A stretch of 13,795 nucleotides of DNA from the NCBI GenBank assembly GCA_964571225.1, contig CAZNBB010000096.1:1-13795 (forward strand), given 5' to 3'. The notes under the pieces were generated by a model. It did not search any database. It was not told where the DNA came from and saw only the letters and a program-made list of their open reading frames with translations. Made by a program: the position numbers and the translations under genes. The stretch is from DATFML01 sp964571225. Lineage in GTDB: Bacteria; Pseudomonadota; Gammaproteobacteria; DATFLG01. Below, piece by piece: positions 1 to 6,543 of this stretch (within the stretch, counting starts at the first letter, position 1; every line of letters starts with the position of its first letter).

Positions 1-1523
1 CACCAGTTCTCCATGAACTGGCTGGGCAGTTCCACCGCGTCCCAGGCCACGCCGCCGATGCCCGCCACGCTGGGGTAGTCCACCTGGGTGAGCATGTGGT
101 GCAGCCCGTGACCGAACTCGTGGAACAGGGTCAGCACCTCGTCGTGGGTGAACAGCGCCGGGTCATCGCCGATGGGCGGCGCGAAATTGCAGGTCAGGTA
201 GGCCACCGGCACCTGCAGCGCGTCGCCGCGGCGCTTGCGGCTGATGCACTCGTCCATCCACGCGCCGCCGCGCTTCTTGGGCCGGGCGTACAGGTCCAGG
301 AAGAACTGGCCGCGCACCGTGCCCTTGCCGTCCCGGATGGTGTAGAAGCGCACGTCCGGATGCCACACGTCCGCCCCTTCCTCGCGGCCGATGTTCAGGC
401 CGTACAGGCGTTCCACCACCGCGAACATGCCCTCCAGGACCCGGTGCTCGGGGAAGTACGGCTTGAGCTCCTCCTGGGAGATGGCGTATTTGTGCTGGCG
501 CAGCTTCTCCGAGTAGTACGCCACGTCCCAGGATTCCAGCTCCGTCACGCTATGGTTGTCCCGGGCGAACGCGCGCACCTCCTCCAGGTCCTGCTTCGCC
601 ATGGGCAGCGCCCGGGCGGCCAGGTCGTTGAGAAAACCCAACACCTGGTCGGTGGAACGGGCCATCTTTGTGGCCAGGGAGCGTTCGGCGTAGTTGGCGT
701 AGCCCAGCAGCTGTGCGGCCTCGTGGCGCAGGGCCAGGATGCGCTCCATGACCGGCGTGTTGTCCCACTGCCCGGCGTTGGGTCCTTCGTCGGAGGCGCG
801 GGTCACGTAGGCCGTGTAGACCTCCCGGCGCAGCTCCCGGTTGTCCGCATAGGTGAGCACGGGGTAGTAGGAGGGGAATTCCAGGGTGATCAGCCAGCCG
901 TCCACGCCCCGCTGCTCGGCGGTCTGGCGAGCCAGCGCCTTGGCACTGTCCGGCATGCCTGCGAGCAGTGCCTCGTCGGTCACTTCCCGACTCCACCCGT
1001 TGGTGGCGTCCAGCAGGTTTTCCTCGAACTTGGAGGTCAGCGAGGACAGCTCCTGCATGATGGCCTTGTAGCGGGCGCGCTGCTCGGCGTCCAGCTCGAT
1101 GCCGGACAGGCGGAAGTCCCGCAGGGCGTTGTCGATGATTTTGCGCTGGGCGGTGTCCAGCCGGTGATACTCGTCGCCGTCGGCGATCTGCTTGAAGGCG
1201 CGGTACAGCCCTTCGTTCTGACCCATTTCGGTGGCGTAATCGCTGAGCTTCGGAAGGCACGCGTTGTAGGCGGCCCGCAGGGCCTCGGAGTTGACCACCG
1301 AGTTCATGTGGCTCACCGGCGACCAGGCCCGGTTCAGGCGGTCCTCCATGTCTTCCAGGGGCTGCACCAGATTGTCCCAGCTGTAGCGGTCGTTGGCTTC
1401 CAGCAGTTGCCGTACCCGCCGGCGGTTGTCGTCCAGCAACTGGTCGATGGCCGGCTCCACGTGCTCGGGCCGGAGGCTGGAAAAGGGCGGCAGTCCTTGC
1501 ATGTTCAGCAGTGGGTTGTCCAT
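1..1523 (-). CDS. prlC: Oligopeptidase A (M3 family metallopeptidase), 3' end cut off by window edge
   Basis: Cytoplasmic zinc peptidase of the thimet-oligopeptidase (M3) family; the E. coli enzyme degrades short peptides, including cleaved signal peptides. The visible 507 residues start at ATG (1521-1523) as MDNPLLNMQGLPPF and stay open to the left edge. The zinc motif HEFGH (bases 108-122) lies at residues 468-472, where the roughly 680-residue E. coli enzyme has it. The next zinc ligand should be the Glu of VELPSQFMEN (about residue 498), just inside the window. About 170 C-terminal residues are missing. An AGAGG stretch 12 bases before the start is a mediocre ribosome site. It diverges from gorA; prlC and gor are also neighbours in E. 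coli. The long open frame on the opposite strand is a GC-rich shadow. Identification is firm. Confidence 0.95.
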   Translation of the reverse strand, partial: MDNPLLNMQGLPPFSSLRPEHVEPAIDQLLDDNRRRVRQLLEANDRYSWDNLVQPLEDMEDRLNRAWSPVSHMNSVVNSEALRAAYNACLPKLSDYATEMGQNEGLYRAFKQIADGDEYHRLDTAQRKIIDNALRDFRLSGIELDAEQRARYKAIMQELSSLTSKFEENLLDATNGWSREVTDEALLAGMPDSAKALARQTAEQRGVDGWLITLEFPSYYPVLTYADNRELRREVYTAYVTRASDEGPNAGQWDNTPVMERILALRHEAAQLLGYANYAERSLATKMARSTDQVLGFLNDLAARALPMAKQDLEEVRAFARDNHSVTELESWDVAYYSEKLRQHKYAISQEELKPYFPEHRVLEGMFAVVERLYGLNIGREEGADVWHPDVRFYTIRDGKGTVRGQFFLDLYARPKKRGGAWMDECISRKRRGDALQVPVAYLTCNFAPPIGDDPALFTHDEVLTLFHEFGHGLHHMLTQVDYPSVAGIGGVAWDAVELPSQFMENW

Positions 1524-1579
1524 GACGTTCGCGAGCCTCTGAAGATGGATTGCAGGCAGGGCACACCGTGCGGACCGGT

Positions 1580-1608
1580 ACTTTAGCACGGGTATCCGGT
1601 GCCCCCAA
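1580..1608 (-). promoter_or_regulatory. Candidate sigma-70 promoter for prlC
   Basis: Read on the minus strand, TTGGGG (1603-1608) is followed after exactly 17 bp by TAAAGT (1580-1585), which is preceded by TGC as in an extended -10. The start would fall near 1573, about 50 nt before the prlC ATG. This rests on motif matching only. Confidence 0.4.
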
Positions 1609-1631
1609 GAAACCGGCGCCGGCCCCGGGAA

Positions 1632-1662
1632 TTGGGGACGAGCGGGAATAAATTGCTAGAAT
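1632..1662 (+). promoter_or_regulatory. Candidate sigma-70 promoter for gorA
   Basis: TAGAAT (1657-1662) is preceded by TGC, giving an extended -10. TTGGGG (1632-1637) lies 19 bp upstream, slightly wide. The start would be near 1669, leaving a leader of about 28 nt before gorA. No OxyR-type operator is obvious by eye. Confidence 0.4.
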
Positions 1663-1696
1663 GGCGGCCTTTCGGCACATGGGCGAGGCAGGCGCG

Positions 1697-3043
1697 ATGA
1701 AACATTACGATCTGATCGCCATCGGCGGAGGCAGCGGCGGCCTGTCGGTGGCGGAACGGGCGGCGCGCTATGGCGCGCGCTGCGCGGTGGTGGAATCAAA
1801 GCGGCTCGGTGGCACCTGCGTGAACGTGGGCTGCGTGCCCAAGAAGGTCATGTGGTTCGGCGCCTCCATTGCCCACACCCTGGAAGAGGCCCCCGGCTAC
1901 GGCTTCGACGTGCAGGTCAACGGCTTCGACTGGGCCACCCTGAAACGCGGTCGCGATGCCTACGTCCATGGCATCAACGACTGGTATCACACCTACCTCG
2001 CCGACTCGGACATCGACGAAATCCAGGGCGCCGCCCGCTTCGTGGATGCCCGCACCCTGGAGGTGGGGGGCGAGCGCTACAGCGCCGACCACATCGTCAT
2101 CGGCGTGGGCGGCTACCCTACCGTACCCGAGCTGCCCGGGGCGGAGCTGGGCATCACCTCCGACGGCTTCTTCGAACTTACCGAGCTGCCTCGCCGGGTG
2201 GCGGTGGTGGGCTCCGGCTACATCGCCGTGGAGCTGGCCGGCATGCTCAATGCCCTGGGGTCCGATGTCACCATGCTGCTGCGCCGTGAGCATCTGCTGC
2301 GTCCCTTCGACGCCATGCTGCGGGAAGTGCTGATGGAGGAGATGCTCAATGACGGCATCAACATTCTTTCCAGCACCCAGGTCAAAGCCCTCACCCGCCG
2401 GGACGACGGTACCCTGTGCGTGGACTGCGGCGATGGCACGCTACTGGAAGGTTTCGATCAACTCATATGGGCCGTCGGTCGCAGCCCGGCCACCGAGGAT
2501 CTGAACGCCGGCGCCGCCGGGGTCGAGGTGGACGCCGAGGGCTTCATTCGCACCGATGCCTACCAGAACACCAATGTGCCGGGCGTCTACGCGGTGGGCG
2601 ACGTGACCGGCCGGGCGGCGCTGACGCCGGTGGCCATCGCCGCCGGCCGGCGCCTCGGCGACCGGTTGTTCGGCGGTATGACCGACCGCCACCTGCCCTA
2701 CGAAACCATTTCCACGGTGGTGTTCAGTCACCCGCCCATCGGCACCGTGGGGCTGACCGAGGATGAAGCGCGGGCCACCCACGGCGATGCGGTGAAGACT
2801 TACCAGACGCGCTTCACGCCCATGTACCACGCGCTCACCGAGCGCAAGACCCAGACCTCCATGAAGCTGGTCACCGTCGGCGCCCATGAGAAGGTGGTGG
2901 GCTGTCACATCATCGGCCACGGTGCCGACGAAATGCTGCAGGGGTTTGCAGTGGCGATCCGCATGGGCGCCACCAAACGTGATCTGGACGATACCGTCGC
3001 CATCCATCCCACCAGCGCCGAAGAGCTGGTGACCATGCGCTAG
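1697..3043 (+). CDS. gorA: Glutathione-disulfide reductase
   Basis: NADPH-dependent flavoenzyme that reduces oxidised glutathione in the cytoplasm; 448 residues against 450 in E. coli Gor. The FAD-binding GGGSGG motif is at residues 10-15. The redox disulfide is Cys41/Cys46 in GGTCVNVGCVPKK. The NAD(P) fold begins GSGYIAVELAG, and the following LRREHLLR keeps the two arginines at the spacing (R198, R204 in E. coli) that selects NADPH over NADH. The C-terminal HPTSAEE carries the catalytic His437. The ATG at 1697 is chosen over an in-frame ATG at 1661 because GAGG lies 8 nt upstream and the protein then begins MKHYDLIAIGGG like the family; the earlier ATG also overlaps the -10 element. It diverges from prlC, as in E. 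coli. Confidence 0.97.
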   Translation: MKHYDLIAIGGGSGGLSVAERAARYGARCAVVESKRLGGTCVNVGCVPKKVMWFGASIAHTLEEAPGYGFDVQVNGFDWATLKRGRDAYVHGINDWYHTYLADSDIDEIQGAARFVDARTLEVGGERYSADHIVIGVGGYPTVPELPGAELGITSDGFFELTELPRRVAVVGSGYIAVELAGMLNALGSDVTMLLRREHLLRPFDAMLREVLMEEMLNDGINILSSTQVKALTRRDDGTLCVDCGDGTLLEGFDQLIWAVGRSPATEDLNAGAAGVEVDAEGFIRTDAYQNTNVPGVYAVGDVTGRAALTPVAIAAGRRLGDRLFGGMTDRHLPYETISTVVFSHPPIGTVGLTEDEARATHGDAVKTYQTRFTPMYHALTERKTQTSMKLVTVGAHEKVVGCHIIGHGADEMLQGFAVAIRMGATKRDLDDTVAIHPTSAEELVTMR

Positions 3044-3070
3044 TGGTCCATGCGGGCGATAGCCGCCTTA

Positions 3071-3109
3071 TCTCCTTTCGGGGCGTGTGCTGGTGCCTGC
3101 ACAAGGAGA
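3071..3109 (+). other. Bulged hairpin downstream of gorA (possible 3' end or processing structure)
   Basis: TCTCCTT (3071-3077) pairs with AAGGAGA (3103-3109). Inside it GTGC (3087-3090) pairs with GCAC (3099-3102), leaving a 9 nt one-sided bulge and an 8 nt loop. It starts 27 nt after the gorA stop and is not followed by a U tract, so it is not a classical intrinsic terminator. The AAGGAGA arm is Shine-Dalgarno-like, but no start codon follows at a useful distance. Confidence 0.35.
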
Positions 3110-3275
3110 ACGCGGGGACGTTTGGCCCGCTGACCCGGCGGCCCGGCAGCGGCCATGATGGGTGAAGGGTCCCGGGATCCCGTGCCCGGGTTATCACGGC
3201 ACTGTCGCGCTGGCCCCATACGGCCCATACTTTCCGAGTCGCCCCTGCCATGAGCCATGCCGCGGAGTGCGAGCC

Positions 3276-3341
3276 ATGAAGAAGTCATTGGCCGATTCCA
3301 AGCCCCCAGCCTGCGCGCCCATCACGCGCCCGGCGGCCTAG
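3276..3341 (+). CDS. Possible 21-codon leader peptide upstream of the carbonic anhydrase homologue
   Basis: A short ATG-to-TAG frame encodes MKKSLADSKPPACAPITRPA plus a final Ala. GGAG lies 8 nt before its ATG, a better ribosome site than the downstream gene has. Its stop is 13 nt before the ATG of the carbonic anhydrase homologue, so translational coupling is conceivable. The frame is too short for codon statistics and no family is recognised; it may be chance. Confidence 0.2.
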   Translation: MKKSLADSKPPACAPITRPAA

Positions 3342-3354
3342 TCCGGGTTCCTCC

Positions 3355-3882
3355 ATGGCCATCCGCCCGTTCGAGGACAAGGTGCCGCGGATCGCGGCGG
3401 GCGCCTTTGTGGACGAAACGGCCGTGGTCATCGGCGACGTCACTGTCGGCGAGGACGCATCCGTGTGGCCGATGGCTGTCGTCAGGGGTGACATCCACCG
3501 CATCGAGATCGGACCCCGCACCAATATTCAGGACGGCAGCGTTCTGCATGTCACCCACGCCGGCGAGTTCAATCCGGACGGCTACCCGTTGTCGGTCGCC
3601 AGCGAGGTGACCGTCGGCCATCGTGTCACCCTCCATGGCTGCACCATCGAGGACCGTTGCCTCATCGGCATGGGGGCGGTGGTTATGGACGGCGCGCTCA
3701 TCCGCAGCGGTGTGCTGCTGGGTGCCGGCGCCCTGGTGACGCCCGGCATGGAACTGGATGGCGGCTACCTGTGGCTCGGCAGCCCCGCCCGCCGTGTGCG
3801 CCGCCTGCGGGCCGACGAACAGGCCTACCTCGCCTACTCCGCCGAGCACTACGTGCGCCTCAAGAACCGTCACGGCTCGTAG
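3355..3882 (+). CDS. Gamma-class carbonic anhydrase family protein (YrdA-like)
   Basis: A 175-residue left-handed beta-helix (hexapeptide repeat) protein resembling E. coli YrdA. Hexapeptide-type I/V-G-x repeats run through most of the chain. The three metal-binding histidines of the gamma-carbonic anhydrase family appear as His65 (VLHVTH), His89 (VGHR) and His94 (LHGC). The family's Arg-Gly-Asp (VVRGD, residues 42-46) and NIQDG (57-61) are also present. The metal site is therefore intact, but many YrdA-type proteins have no demonstrated carbonic anhydrase activity, so the substrate is open. The ATG at 3355 has only a weak ribosome site; the short upstream ORF may help translation. yrdA also lies close to aroE and tsaC in E. 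coli. A strong hairpin follows the stop. Confidence 0.88.
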   Translation: MAIRPFEDKVPRIAAGAFVDETAVVIGDVTVGEDASVWPMAVVRGDIHRIEIGPRTNIQDGSVLHVTHAGEFNPDGYPLSVASEVTVGHRVTLHGCTIEDRCLIGMGAVVMDGALIRSGVLLGAGALVTPGMELDGGYLWLGSPARRVRRLRADEQAYLAYSAEHYVRLKNRHGS

Positions 3883-3896
3883 CCATCGAAAAAAAG

Positions 3897-3947
3897 AAAA
3901 AAGGGGTCGGTGACAAATGAGAATCATTTGTCACCGACCCCTTTTTT
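3897..3947 (+). terminator. Perfect 24 bp inverted repeat with 3 nt loop: terminator and/or repeated palindromic element
   Basis: The left arm (3897-3920: A6, then GGGGTCGG, then TGACAAATGA) is the exact complement of the right arm (3924-3947, ending in T6), with loop GAA. The A/T tracts at each end make it a bidirectional intrinsic terminator; it begins 15 nt after the stop of the carbonic anhydrase homologue. A stem this long and perfect exceeds what termination needs and looks like a dispersed palindromic repeat, though only one copy is in this window. Confidence 0.85.
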
Positions 3948-4096
3948 GGGAGCGTTGCGGGTTGGGTTGCACGGCGGCCGAAGGCGCGGTGTGTTTGCCG
4001 TCGCTGCACTCAGCGCAATCCATGGTGTTCGGGTTCTGAGACTCCCGACCGGTTCCTGAGGCGAACGGCGGTCAGGCTTGGGTGAATGCGACGGAC

Positions 4097-4102
4097 TATA
4101 CT
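4097..4102 (+). promoter_or_regulatory. -10-like element before the RRM protein gene
   Basis: TATACT matches five of six positions of the sigma-70 -10 consensus and stands 30 bp before the ATG at 4133. No good -35 is seen at 16-18 bp; TTGGGT (4078-4083) is only 13 bp upstream. A separate promoter is expected because a strong terminator lies upstream. Confidence 0.3.
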
Positions 4103-4132
4103 TTTCCGGGAAACCTCTCCGAGGAACGGGCC

Positions 4133-4471
4133 ATGCTGATCTTCGTGGGCGATCTGCCGAAGGGGGCGACCGAACAGGACCTGTGGCGGCTGGGCCGTCT
4201 GTCCGACGGCGATGGACGGGTGCGGGTTTTCAAGAAGCCGGGCCCGGAAGGGCAAATGCTGCGTTACGGACTGCTGCAGGTGGACTCCGACTCCGAGGCC
4301 CGGCGGGTGATGGATCGGCTGCGGCTGGCGCGTCTGGATGGGGGACCGCTGCGGGTGCGGCCGTTCGTGGATCGCCACGCCAGCGCCAACGAGCGGCGGG
4401 CCACGGACTGGCGGGAACGCCCCTGGCAGGGTTCCGAGCGACGCCAGGGCGAGCGCCGCAGCTTCCGCTGA
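4133..4471 (+). CDS. Small RRM-type RNA-binding protein
   Basis: A 112-residue basic protein with one RNA-recognition-motif-like domain. LIFVGDL (residues 2-8) fits the RNP2 strand and LRYGLLQV (43-50) fits RNP1, though without its usual aromatic pair. A helix with SDSEARRVMDRL follows, then the last strand GGPLRVRPFV (70-79). The tail from about residue 86 is rich in Arg (ERRATDWRERPW, SERRQGERRSFR), suited to nucleic acid contact. The ATG at 4133 is chosen because GAGGA lies 7 nt before it; an in-frame ATG at 4082 would add 17 residues upstream of the domain and overlap the TATACT element. It is isolated by the upstream terminator and converges on aroE with an 18 bp gap. RNA binding is inferred from the fold; the target is unknown. 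Confidence 0.72.
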   Translation: MLIFVGDLPKGATEQDLWRLGRLSDGDGRVRVFKKPGPEGQMLRYGLLQVDSDSEARRVMDRLRLARLDGGPLRVRPFVDRHASANERRATDWRERPWQGSERRQGERRSFR

Positions 4472-4489
4472 GCGGCGGGCCCGGCGGGC

Positions 4490-5323
4490 TCAGTCCGCCG
4501 CCGCCAGCTCTGCACGCAGGGCTGCGATCACCGGGGCGCTGAGGGGGCGCACGCCCCGCCAGATGCGGAACGACTCGGCGGCCTGTTCCACCAGCATGCC
4601 GAGGCCGTCCACCGCATGGGCGACGCCCTGCTGCCGGGCCCAGCGCACGAAGGCGGTGGGGCCGCTGCCGTACATCATGTCGTAGCACCAGCCGTCAGCC
4701 GCTGCCACGTCGGTGGGCAGGGGGGGCACCTCCCCCTGCAGACCGGCGGCGGTGGCATTGATGACCACATCGAAGCGCTGACCATCCAGGACCGGAAAGC
4801 CGCAGCCCTCCACGTGGCCCAGATCGCAGAACAGCCGCGCCAGCTCCACCGCCTTCTCCGGCGTACGGTTGGCGATGACCAGCAGCGCGGGGCGTTGCGC
4901 CAGCAGCGGTTCCAGTACCCCCCGGGCGGCGCCGCCGGCGCCCACCAGCAGCACGCGCCGTCCCTCCAGCATCACCCCCTGGTTGACCGTGAGGTCCCGT
5001 ACCAGCCCCAGGCCGTCGGTATTGTCGCCGAATATCGGCCCGTCGCCGTCGAAGACCAGAGTGTTGACCGCCCCCGCACGCTGGGCGCGGGCGCTGCGCT
5101 GCTCGGCCAGCGCCCAGGCCTGCTCCTTGAAAGGCACGGTGACGTTCAGGCCCCGGCCGCCGCCGGCGCGAAATTCGCCAACCGCGGCGGCAAAGCGGCC
5201 CGGCTCCACGTCCATGGCGTCATATACCAGCTGCTGCCCGGTCTGGACGGCGAACATGCCATGGATGCGCGGGGATTTGCTGTGGGCTATGGGATGGCCG
5301 ACGACGGCGTAACGATCGGGCAC
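4490..5323 (-). CDS. aroE: Shikimate dehydrogenase
   Basis: NADPH-dependent reduction of 3-dehydroshikimate to shikimate in the aromatic amino acid pathway; 277 residues (E. coli 272). The substrate-binding region HPIAHSKSP is at 10-18. Catalytic Lys66 lies in NVTVPFKEQA and Asp103 in GDNTDGLG, matching K65/D102 of E. coli. The nucleotide fold GAGGAA begins at 128, and NRT (152-154) is the usual adenosine-phosphate clamp for NADP. The start is GTG at 5321-5323, giving MPDRYAVVGHP, which aligns with family N-termini. No Shine-Dalgarno sequence stands at normal distance; a strong AAGGAGG (5352-5358) inside the end of hemB is 28 nt away. It is transcribed after hemB with a 20 bp gap, so probably co-transcribed and coupled. 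Confidence 0.95.
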   Translation of the reverse strand: MPDRYAVVGHPIAHSKSPRIHGMFAVQTGQQLVYDAMDVEPGRFAAAVGEFRAGGGRGLNVTVPFKEQAWALAEQRSARAQRAGAVNTLVFDGDGPIFGDNTDGLGLVRDLTVNQGVMLEGRRVLLVGAGGAARGVLEPLLAQRPALLVIANRTPEKAVELARLFCDLGHVEGCGFPVLDGQRFDVVINATAAGLQGEVPPLPTDVAAADGWCYDMMYGSGPTAFVRWARQQGVAHAVDGLGMLVEQAAESFRIWRGVRPLSAPVIAALRAELAAAD

Positions 5324-5343
5324 GGCTGTATCGCCGGCGCCGA

Positions 5344-6363
5344 TCAGGCGCCCTCCTTCAACCAGCCGGCGGCGCGCTTGGCGAAGTAGGTCAGGATGCC
5401 GTCGGCGCCGGCCCGCTTCATGGCCAGCAACGACTCCAGCGCCACGGTGCGTTCGTCCAGCCAGCCGTTGCCGGCGGCGGCCATCAGCATGGCGTACTCG
5501 CCGCTGACCTGATAGACGAAAGTGGGTACGCCAAAGCGATCCTTCACGCGCCGCACGATATCCAGGTACGGCATGCCCGGCTTGATCATCACCATGTCGG
5601 CGCCTTCCGCCAGGTCGATGGCCACTTCCCGCAGCGCTTCGTCGGAATTGGCCGGGTCCATCTGATAGCTGTACTTGTTGCCGGCCCCCAGGTTGGCCGC
5701 CGAACCCACCGCATCCCGGAACGGGCCGTAGAAGCCGGACGCGTACTTGGCGGCGTAGGCCAGCACCCGGGTGTTGCGAAAGCCCTGGGCCTCCAGGGCG
5801 TCGCGCACCGCGCCGATGCGCCCGTCCATCATGTCCGACGGGGCCACCACGTCGGCGCCGGCTTCGGCATGGGACAGCGCCTGGCGTACCAGCACATCCA
5901 CGGTCTCGTCGTTCATCACATAGCCCTGGCCGTCGATCAATCCGTCCTGGCCATGGGTGGTGAACGGGTCCAGGGCCACGTCGGTGATCACACCCAGCTC
6001 CGGGAAGCGTTCCTTGAGCGCGCGCACGGTGCGCTGCGCCAGCCCATCGGGGTTGTAGGCTTCGCGGGCATCCTCGCTCTTGCGCTCCGGCGGGGTGACC
6101 GGAAACAGGGCCATGGCCGGAACACCCAGTTCCAGGATCTGTTCGGCTTCGCGCAGCAGATAGTCGATGCTGTGGCGCTCGATTCCCGGCATGGAAGCCA
6201 CCGGCTGACGCTGCTCGTCGCCTTCCAGCACGAACACGGGGTAGATCAGGTCATCGGCGGTCAGGCGGTGCTCGCGCATCAGACGGCGGGAAAAGTCATC
6301 CCGGCGCATGCGCCGCATACGCACCCGCGGAAAAGCGCTTGCATCGGTGTCGAAATCGACCAT
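5344..6363 (-). CDS. hemB: Delta-aminolevulinic acid dehydratase (porphobilinogen synthase), zinc-independent type
   Basis: Condenses two 5-aminolevulinate molecules to porphobilinogen in tetrapyrrole synthesis; 339 residues. The two Schiff-base lysines are Lys206 (AYAAKYASGFYG) and Lys261 (MVMIKPGMPYLD), next to the P. aeruginosa positions. The metal segment reads DVALDPFTTHGQDG (128-141), with Asp/Ala where zinc enzymes have three cysteines, so this is the magnesium/zinc-independent class typified by Pseudomonas. The N-terminal arm FPRVRMRRMRRDDFSRRL is typical. The ATG at 6361-6363 has GGAGAT 7 nt upstream. It leads a hemB-aroE pair and diverges from the TPR-like gene. Confidence 0.97.
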   Translation of the reverse strand: MVDFDTDASAFPRVRMRRMRRDDFSRRLMREHRLTADDLIYPVFVLEGDEQRQPVASMPGIERHSIDYLLREAEQILELGVPAMALFPVTPPERKSEDAREAYNPDGLAQRTVRALKERFPELGVITDVALDPFTTHGQDGLIDGQGYVMNDETVDVLVRQALSHAEAGADVVAPSDMMDGRIGAVRDALEAQGFRNTRVLAYAAKYASGFYGPFRDAVGSAANLGAGNKYSYQMDPANSDEALREVAIDLAEGADMVMIKPGMPYLDIVRRVKDRFGVPTFVYQVSGEYAMLMAAAGNGWLDERTVALESLLAMKRAGADGILTYFAKRAAGWLKEGA

Positions 6364-6400
6364 GGATGGGATCTCCGTGTGCTGCGAAACTCGAAGCGCC

Positions 6401-6430
6401 AGTGTACCGCGCCGGCGCCGTTGCGGTCAG
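6401..6430 (-). promoter_or_regulatory. Candidate sigma-70 promoter for hemB
   Basis: Read on the minus strand: CTGACC (6425-6430), 18 bp, then TACACT (6401-6406). The start would fall near 6394, about 30 nt before the hemB ATG. Both boxes are imperfect (four of six each). Confidence 0.35.
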
Positions 6431-6443
6431 TCCCCGGGTCGCC

Positions 6444-6472
6444 TTGGCGGCCCGTGCCGGGGCGGTTAGCAT
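6444..6472 (+). promoter_or_regulatory. Candidate sigma-70 promoter for the TPR-like gene
   Basis: TTGGCG (6444-6449), 17 bp, TAGCAT (6467-6472). The start would be near 6479, about 65 nt before the ATG at 6544. It sits back to back with the hemB promoter candidate. Confidence 0.35.
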
Positions 6473-6543
6473 GTCACTGCAGGTCGCCCGGGCGGGCGGC
6501 GGGGCCCGCGACACGGGCGGATTCCCTTACGGCCGAGGCGCGG

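Larger units (their letters stand above)
3044..3354 (+). other. Intergenic region between gorA and the carbonic anhydrase homologue
   Basis: This 311 bp stretch has no convincing full-size gene. It holds a bulged hairpin right after gorA, a GC-rich hairpin-prone part with palindromes near 3170-3190 (CGGGATCCCG, CCCGGG), a CATACT (about 3226-3231) that could be a -10 but lacks a clear -35, and a possible 21-codon ORF just before the next gene. Overlapping frames on either strand do not resemble proteins and have no supporting ribosome sites. Confidence 0.5.

Noticed and set aside
96..1586. About 496-codon plus-strand frame opposite prlC
   Set aside because: It is the GC-rich shadow of a firmly identified M3 peptidase and runs into the prlC promoter region.
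3080..3215. Cobalamin-riboswitch-like words (GGTGCC, GGGTGAA, GGCACTG) upstream of the carbonic anhydrase homologue
   Set aside because: The conserved B12 box and the core CTGCCCCCGCAACTGTA-type segment are absent, and the downstream gene is not a B12-related one.
4472..4501. GC-rich hairpin (GCGGCGG/CCGCCGC) between the converging RRM and aroE genes as a shared terminator
   Set aside because: The loop is long and no T tract follows on either strand. Such repeats are common by chance at this GC content, and one arm lies in the aroE coding end.
5869..6543. In-frame upstream extension of the TPR-like gene over hemB
   Set aside because: The extension is antisense to the N-terminal half of hemB. 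A ribosome site (GAGG, 5 nt) supports the start at 6544.
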